Position numbers and translations under genes: made by a program
Assembly: GCF_950066645.1 (NCBI RefSeq)
Contig: NZ_CATMFB010000007.1
Location: 62,001 to 126,000 of the forward strand
DNA: 64,000 bases
Source of the DNA: an uncultured Thalassolituus sp.
GTDB taxonomy: Bacteria; Pseudomonadota; Gammaproteobacteria; Pseudomonadales; Oceanobacteraceae
Reading direction: 5' to 3'
Notes under the pieces: generated by a model
Seen by the model: the letters and a program-made list of their open reading frames with translations, nothing else
The model's database searches: none
What the model was told of the DNA's origin: nothing
Shown: in pieces, positions 58,938 through 64,000 of the stretch
How the letters are laid out: each line of letters opens with the position of its first letter
Numbering within the stretch: the first letter of the stretch is position 1

Positions 58938-59939
58938 TTATCCCTGCTTTTTCGAGAACCGACGGTCTTCTTCGCGCTTGCGTAGTTTCTCTTCGCGGCG
59001 CTCTTTGCGGATTTCCGCCTGGCGCGAGCCCAGGTGTTCCTCACCACGTTCTCGTGCCAGCTCCATCTGACGCTCGCGGGCACGGAAGCGCTCACGACGC
59101 TCTTCAGTGTATTCGTTAATGCACTGATGGCAGCTGACACCGGCTTCGTAGTCTTTATGGGCTTTGTCGGCCTCGACGATAGGGCGGCGGCAGGCATGAC
59201 AAAGATCAAACGTCCCTTTGTTCAGCTGGTGATCGACGGTGACCCGACCATCGAAGACGTAGCATTCGCCTTTCCACATTGACTCTTCTTCGGGCACCTC
59301 TTCGAGATATTTCAGAATACCGCCCTCAAGATGGTAGACCTCATCAAAGCCCTGTTCTTTAAGATAGGCGGTCGATTTCTCGCAGCGGATACCACCGGTA
59401 CAGAACATGGCAACTTTTTTATGTTTCTCCGGATTCAGTTTTTTCTGAACGTAGTCCGGAAATTCGCGGAAAGTCTGGGTGTTGGGGTCAAGCGCGCCCT
59501 CAAAGGTCCCGATGTTGACCTCATAATCGTTGCGGGTATCGACCAGAACGACATCCGGATCGGAGATAAGCGCATTCCAGTCTTTCGGTTTGACATAAGT
59601 GCCGACCACCTTGAGAGGATCAATGCCCTCGACCCCCATAGTGACGATTTCTTTCTTGAGTTTGACTTTAGTCCTATAGAAAGGGATCTCGCTTTCGTAT
59701 GACTCTTTGTAACTGATGTCGCTGAGGCGTTCATCTTTGCGCAGCCATTCGAGTAAGCCGTCGATTCCTTCGCGGGTTCCGGCAACGGTACCGTTGATCC
59801 CCTCACTGGCGAGCAGCAGAGTACCCTTCACGCCGAGGCGATCCATGGTTTCAAACAGTGGCTGGCGGATGTCCTGGAAATTGTCTAATGTGACAAACTT
59901 GTACATTGCGCAGACAACGTACTGAGATTCATGTTTCAT
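58938..59939 (-). CDS. trhO: Rhodanese-type tRNA uridine hydroxylase TrhO (YceA)
   Basis: [57 protein letters not shown]; rhodanese loop [10 protein letters not shown]. Confidence 0.94.
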   Translation of the reverse strand: MKHESQYVVCAMYKFVTLDNFQDIRQPLFETMDRLGVKGTLLLASEGINGTVAGTREGIDGLLEWLRKDERLSDISYKESYESEIPFYRTKVKLKKEIVTMGVEGIDPLKVVGTYVKPKDWNALISDPDVVLVDTRNDYEVNIGTFEGALDPNTQTFREFPDYVQKKLNPEKHKKVAMFCTGGIRCEKSTAYLKEQGFDEVYHLEGGILKYLEEVPEEESMWKGECYVFDGRVTVDHQLNKGTFDLCHACRRPIVEADKAHKDYEAGVSCHQCINEYTEERRERFRARERQMELARERGEEHLGSRQAEIRKERREEKLRKREEDRRFSKKQG

Positions 59940-60161
59940 ATGCATACCTTGCTTTCCGGAGCGTAAATCCGGGGCAGTTTTGGGTGTATTACGAGGCCAG
60001 GAAGGCATCGTACCGGCGTAAATGATACAGGAATGTAGCTTTTACGGCACGGAGGGGAGTTTATTACGGCAAACTACTTGCATGTAACTCCCTGAATGAC
60101 AGGCGGGTCTAGAATGAAGTCAGACCTGAGATAAACAACTCTATGATAAGGATGTTCGTTT

Positions 60162-61064
60162 ATGTGGATGACTATCGGTTTTGTTGCTCTGATCGGCTTT
60201 TCAGCGATCATGATCTTTCATCGCTACTCAGCAGAGTGGCGGGGCAGTAAAGCGACTCACGGTGATATTTCTTATGAATACCGTGTCTATTCCGCGTCAG
60301 GCGGCCGACAGATCAAAGTGGGAATGCCAACTTCCCGACGCTACGACTTTGTCATCCGCCGATACAGTAAAGTCGACAGATCACTCGAACACATTGGCCT
60401 GGTCAGTGATAAGGTAATCTGTAATCAGGCGTTTGACTCTTCTCTTTTGATCCTCTCTGATGACTTCCTTGCTTCCCAGGTGCTGGCTGGTACGCCGGGG
60501 CTGAGTGATAAAATTCTGCGTGTCTTTGATATGGGTGATGATTCCGGCGCCCGGGTAGAAAAGATCGTGTGCCGCCGTGGACGCCTGTGGGCTCTGGTAG
60601 AGGATCACGCACAGGATGGTGCACACATGCGGGAGCTTGCAGATAATGCGTTACCGGTGATGGCCGAGTTTGCCGAGGCGATGACGCGGTTTCAGGGCGT
60701 TCTGAGTGAGCAGCGTACCGACCGATATGCCGTCCCTGCTGTGGCGATGCTGTTGATTGCGCTGGGCTTCTTCAGCAAAGGGATCATTGAATGGATCAAC
60801 GCAGGTACGCCTATGATGTCGCAGGAAGTTCTGCTTCAGGCCATCATGTTTGGCGGATTGGTGTCGGTTGCGTTGGCGGTTGTTCTGCTGCGCTTTATGC
60901 GCGACGGTTTACGCAACCATAAGATGTTTGCTGAACTCTTTTTTATCAGCATGCTTGGGGCATTCGTTACCATCTACGCAGATCGCGCAGTGCAGCAACC
61001 GCTGGAGATGGTGCATGTTTCAGCGCAGACGTTTGATACTCAGGCCGTCGCTTACGACGGCTGA
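60162..61064 (+). CDS. Hypothetical membrane protein
   Basis: 300 aa; N-terminal TM and three C-terminal TM segments. Confidence 0.75.
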   Translation: MWMTIGFVALIGFSAIMIFHRYSAEWRGSKATHGDISYEYRVYSASGGRQIKVGMPTSRRYDFVIRRYSKVDRSLEHIGLVSDKVICNQAFDSSLLILSDDFLASQVLAGTPGLSDKILRVFDMGDDSGARVEKIVCRRGRLWALVEDHAQDGAHMRELADNALPVMAEFAEAMTRFQGVLSEQRTDRYAVPAVAMLLIALGFFSKGIIEWINAGTPMMSQEVLLQAIMFGGLVSVALAVVLLRFMRDGLRNHKMFAELFFISMLGAFVTIYADRAVQQPLEMVHVSAQTFDTQAVAYDG

Positions 61065-61069
61065 GGTCA

Positions 61070-61783
61070 TCAGCTGATCTTACCCGTCACCCGTACGCGC
61101 TTACTGCCGGTTTCAACCGGGGCCTTACGGGCATCGGCGCGTTTTTTGATGTCCGCATCAATCAGGTTTTTCACCGCGATTAACAGACCCATGCAGACGA
61201 ATGCGCCTGGCGGCAGAATCGCAAACAGGAAGTCAGGGTAGTTGCTGAACAGGGTGATCTTCCAGTCCGCCGCGGCCGGGCCAAACAGCAGATCCATATT
61301 TCCGAAGATTACTCCTTGCCCCAGAATTTCGCGCATGGCACCGAGTGCAACCAGAACCACAGTAAAACCAATCGCCATCATGACGCCGTCAACGACAGAA
61401 GGCAGCACAGGGTTTTTGCAGGCGAAGGCATCTGCACGCCCCAGAATGGCGCAGTTGGTAACGATCAATGGGATAAAAATGCCCAGAACTTCGTATAACT
61501 CGTAAGTAAACGCCTGCATTACCAGCTCGGCGACGGTGACGAAGGACGCGATGATCATGACGAACGCCGGGAGACGCACGGCATCGGAGACATGGTTCCG
61601 GATCAACGATACTGACAGGTTAGAACCCACCAGAACCATCATAGTGGCAAGGCCCAGTCCCAGGGCGTTGACGACTGAGCCGGTCACGGCTAGCAGTGGG
61701 CAGAGGCCCAGCAGCTGAACCAGCGCCGGGTTATTCTTCCAGAGACCATCAAGAGAAATTTCACTCAGTGACTTAGTTGCCAT
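61070..61783 (-). CDS. rsxE: Rnf/Rsx electron transport complex subunit E
   Basis: [70 protein letters not shown]. Confidence 0.96.
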   Translation of the reverse strand: MATKSLSEISLDGLWKNNPALVQLLGLCPLLAVTGSVVNALGLGLATMMVLVGSNLSVSLIRNHVSDAVRLPAFVMIIASFVTVAELVMQAFTYELYEVLGIFIPLIVTNCAILGRADAFACKNPVLPSVVDGVMMAIGFTVVLVALGAMREILGQGVIFGNMDLLFGPAAADWKITLFSNYPDFLFAILPPGAFVCMGLLIAVKNLIDADIKKRADARKAPVETGSKRVRVTGKIS

Positions 61784-62438
61784 TGGAGTCTCCTTGGTAA
61801 GGTGCACGGCCATTCAGCAGCAGATCGCGGTGCATGTCAAAAAAGAGCAGAGCACGTTTAACCGCTCTGACAACGGCCCGGGGCGTAATCGTGGCGCCGG
61901 TAAACTGATCAAATTCTCCACCATCTTTGCGGACTGCCCATTGTTCAGCGACGGGGTTCTGCAGCGATTTACCGGTAAAGGACGTGATCCAGTCAGACTT
62001 GCGGGCTTCAATTTTATCGCCAAGCCCGGGGGTTTCCCGGTGCGCAACTACCCGGACGCCAGCCAGAGTACCATCACGGTTAACACCCACAATCAGATCA
62101 ATGCTAGTGGTGTAACCATCCGGCGCTACCGCAGGAAGGATGACTGCGCTGACTTCGCCGTCATTGCGGGCGCGGTAAATCAGCGCATTTTCCGGCAGGG
62201 GGCCGAGCAACTGCTGATTAAACCGGGAGTCGACGGTCAGGGTGTCATTCAGCAGGTCATTGTCGTAGCTACTGGTCGGCACGAGCTGGTTCAGCGCGCG
62301 GGACTCCGCCATGCGGATGTTCTGTTTAATCCGCTCAGCCGTGAGCATCTGAGCAGTGGCGATGGCCCCGGCGGTCACTGTGGCAAAGATTGCCAGGCCG
62401 ACGGCGTTACGACGGATAGACGAAATCAGTTCATGCAT
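61773..62438 (-). CDS. rsxG: Rnf/Rsx electron transport complex subunit G
   Basis: [40 protein letters not shown]...[22 protein letters not shown] (FMN S/TGAT motif). Confidence 0.96.
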   Translation of the reverse strand: MHELISSIRRNAVGLAIFATVTAGAIATAQMLTAERIKQNIRMAESRALNQLVPTSSYDNDLLNDTLTVDSRFNQQLLGPLPENALIYRARNDGEVSAVILPAVAPDGYTTSIDLIVGVNRDGTLAGVRVVAHRETPGLGDKIEARKSDWITSFTGKSLQNPVAEQWAVRKDGGEFDQFTGATITPRAVVRAVKRALLFFDMHRDLLLNGRAPYQGDSNGN

Positions 62439-62441
62439 CGG

Positions 62442-63491
62442 TTACTTCCCCGTCTTCAGGCCACGACGGGCCTTGCTGTGACCGTACGTACGCGGCTGTG
62501 TGTAGGCATCGATGAAGGGCGCTGCAAAGTTCATCAGCAGCACGGCGAACGCCACGGCGTCGGGATAGGCCCCCCAGGTACGGATAACAAAAAGGAGAAT
62601 GCCGATGCCTGCGCCATAGATCAGTTTGCCTTTGGGCGTCGTTGAAGCGGACACCGGGTCTGTAGCGATAAAGAAAGCGCCCAGCATCGTCGCGCCACTG
62701 AACAGGTGGAGCCAGGTTGGGGTATAGAGATCGTGATCCCAGCCGAAGACCAGCGAACATAGAGTCAGCGCCGCGAGCATAGACACCGGGATGTGCCAGG
62801 TAATGATTCTCTTCAACATCAGGAATACGCCGCCCGCGAGGAAGGCGAGGTTCATCCACTCCCAGCCCCCATTCAGCCAGCCATTGAAGGTAGCGCGGGT
62901 GAGAAGCTCATCAGAGGTCTCTTTGCTGATCAGATGCTTGTAATCATCGAGAGGTGTGGCACCTGTATACACATCTGCAACATCGGCTGAACCGGCAAAA
63001 ATAGCACGTAAGGTATCAGTGAGTCCCGCGACCTCGGAACCACTCATCTGAAATGAGACAGCCCAGTTCGTCGTCATCTGTACCGGAAATGAAACGAGCA
63101 CAAGCGCGTAGCCGATCATGGCAGGGTTAAACGGGTTGTTGCCCATTCCACCATAGATCTGCTTGGCGAATATGATGGCGAAGGCCGTGGCAATCACTGT
63201 GATCCACCAGGGTGCCAGAGGCGGCAGTGCCAGACCCAGCAGAACACCGGTGACCAGCGCAGTGTTGTCTTTCAGGAAAAAACCGACCGGATACTTCCGG
63301 GCTTTCAGTACCAGGGCTTCACAAACGACTGCCGTCAGCCCGGCCAGGATAACGTTGATCAGAGTGCCCGGGCCAAAGAACCAGGTCATGACCGCAAGGC
63401 CTGGCAGAGTCGCCAGCGCGACCGTCAGCATGATGCGACTGGTGGCATTCGGACCATGCGCGTGCGGTGAGGATAGGGTTAACAATGCCAT
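62442..63491 (-). CDS. rsxD: Rnf/Rsx electron transport complex subunit D
   Basis: [80 protein letters not shown]. Confidence 0.96.
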   Translation of the reverse strand: MALLTLSSPHAHGPNATSRIMLTVALATLPGLAVMTWFFGPGTLINVILAGLTAVVCEALVLKARKYPVGFFLKDNTALVTGVLLGLALPPLAPWWITVIATAFAIIFAKQIYGGMGNNPFNPAMIGYALVLVSFPVQMTTNWAVSFQMSGSEVAGLTDTLRAIFAGSADVADVYTGATPLDDYKHLISKETSDELLTRATFNGWLNGGWEWMNLAFLAGGVFLMLKRIITWHIPVSMLAALTLCSLVFGWDHDLYTPTWLHLFSGATMLGAFFIATDPVSASTTPKGKLIYGAGIGILLFVIRTWGAYPDAVAFAVLLMNFAAPFIDAYTQPRTYGHSKARRGLKTGK

Positions 63492-63493
63492 AG

Positions 63494-64000
63494 TTATACT
63501 TCTCCCGCCGCATCAGCCTGTTGTTCAAGCTGTTTCAGTTTATCCTGTTGTTTGCTGAGCGCCGTGGTGAGGGCTTCAACCGTATCGAGGCCTTCGGCCT
63601 GAGCCATGCTTAATCGCTCCCGTGCTTTGTCGACCCGATCCTTCTGCGCCAGTATTTTGCGCTTAAGGTCATCGTTGGCCGGCTCGGGTGTCCCCTGGGC
63701 AGCGGCATTCGCTGCAGGTTGCCCGATGGTCGCGGCTTCCCAGGCCTGGCGTGCCTCTTCAACGCGGACCTTCTGCTTCTCGAGACCATCGCGCAATGCC
63801 TCGACTTTGTCTGAGCCTTCAGCTTCTGCCTGTTCCAGACGCTTGATCGCGGTGTCCAGACGCCCCTGAGCCATTTCCCATTTTTTCTTGAGACGCTCAG
63901 GACTGTTCGGGTCGCCTTTGTCATCAGCTGCAGCCGGTGCGGCTTTGGCTGCTTTTTTCGCAGCGGCGATGTCTTTTGCCAGCGTCTTGATTTTATCCTG
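63494..64000 (-). CDS. rsxC: Rnf/Rsx electron transport complex subunit C, C-terminal part (5' end beyond right edge)
   Basis: Reverse frame open to the window end; Ala/Lys-rich coiled-coil tail ([38 protein letters not shown]) typical of RsxC, immediately upstream of rsxD. Confidence 0.85.
   Translation of the reverse strand, partial: QDKIKTLAKDIAAAKKAAKAAPAAADDKGDPNSPERLKKKWEMAQGRLDTAIKRLEQAEAEGSDKVEALRDGLEKQKVRVEEARQAWEAATIGQPAANAAAQGTPEPANDDLKRKILAQKDRVDKARERLSMAQAEGLDTVEALTTALSKQQDKLKQLEQQADAAGEV

Noticed and set aside
61794-62645. 283-aa + strand ORF
   Set aside because: Shadow ORF antisense to rsxG/rsxD.
62431-62859. 142-aa - strand ORF
   Set aside because: Alternate frame within rsxD on the same strand; the rsxD frame is clearly the coding one.

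Overview
The window is a gammaproteobacterial chromosome segment; an Oceanospirillales-like origin is an inference from gene content. Most of it is core and accessory metabolism: valS-holC, rlmA-dapE, hpt, purT, trhO, and an rsxC/D/G/E cluster running off the right edge. There are several transport loci: an MMPL exporter operon, an OMF/MFP/RND tripartite operon, a second RND pair, and a MerR-controlled permease with a Cys-rich N-terminus. A partial TonB-dependent receptor with a candidate Fur box runs off the left edge. Two regions stand out. (1) About 6.5-11.0 kb is a visibly AT-rich island with a three-gene operon: a large nuclease-like protein (Cap4/DUF4297-like N-terminus, possible HamA/DUF1837-like C-terminus), a Ski2-like SF2 helicase resembling HamB, and a small protein with a ribosome-modulation-factor-like segment. 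It looks like a Hachiman-type anti-phage system with non-standard architecture. (2) 2242-6456 encodes a ~1400-aa lipoprotein with thrombospondin type 3 Ca-binding repeats followed by a region resembling the Ca-binding and heptamerisation/pore-forming part of binary-toxin B components (anthrax protective antigen). Other signals are a HepT-MntA toxin-antitoxin pair, GTAGGAGC-type REP elements, and strong palindromic operator candidates next to WYL- and TetR-type regulators. All homology calls are from reading translations by eye; no database search was run.
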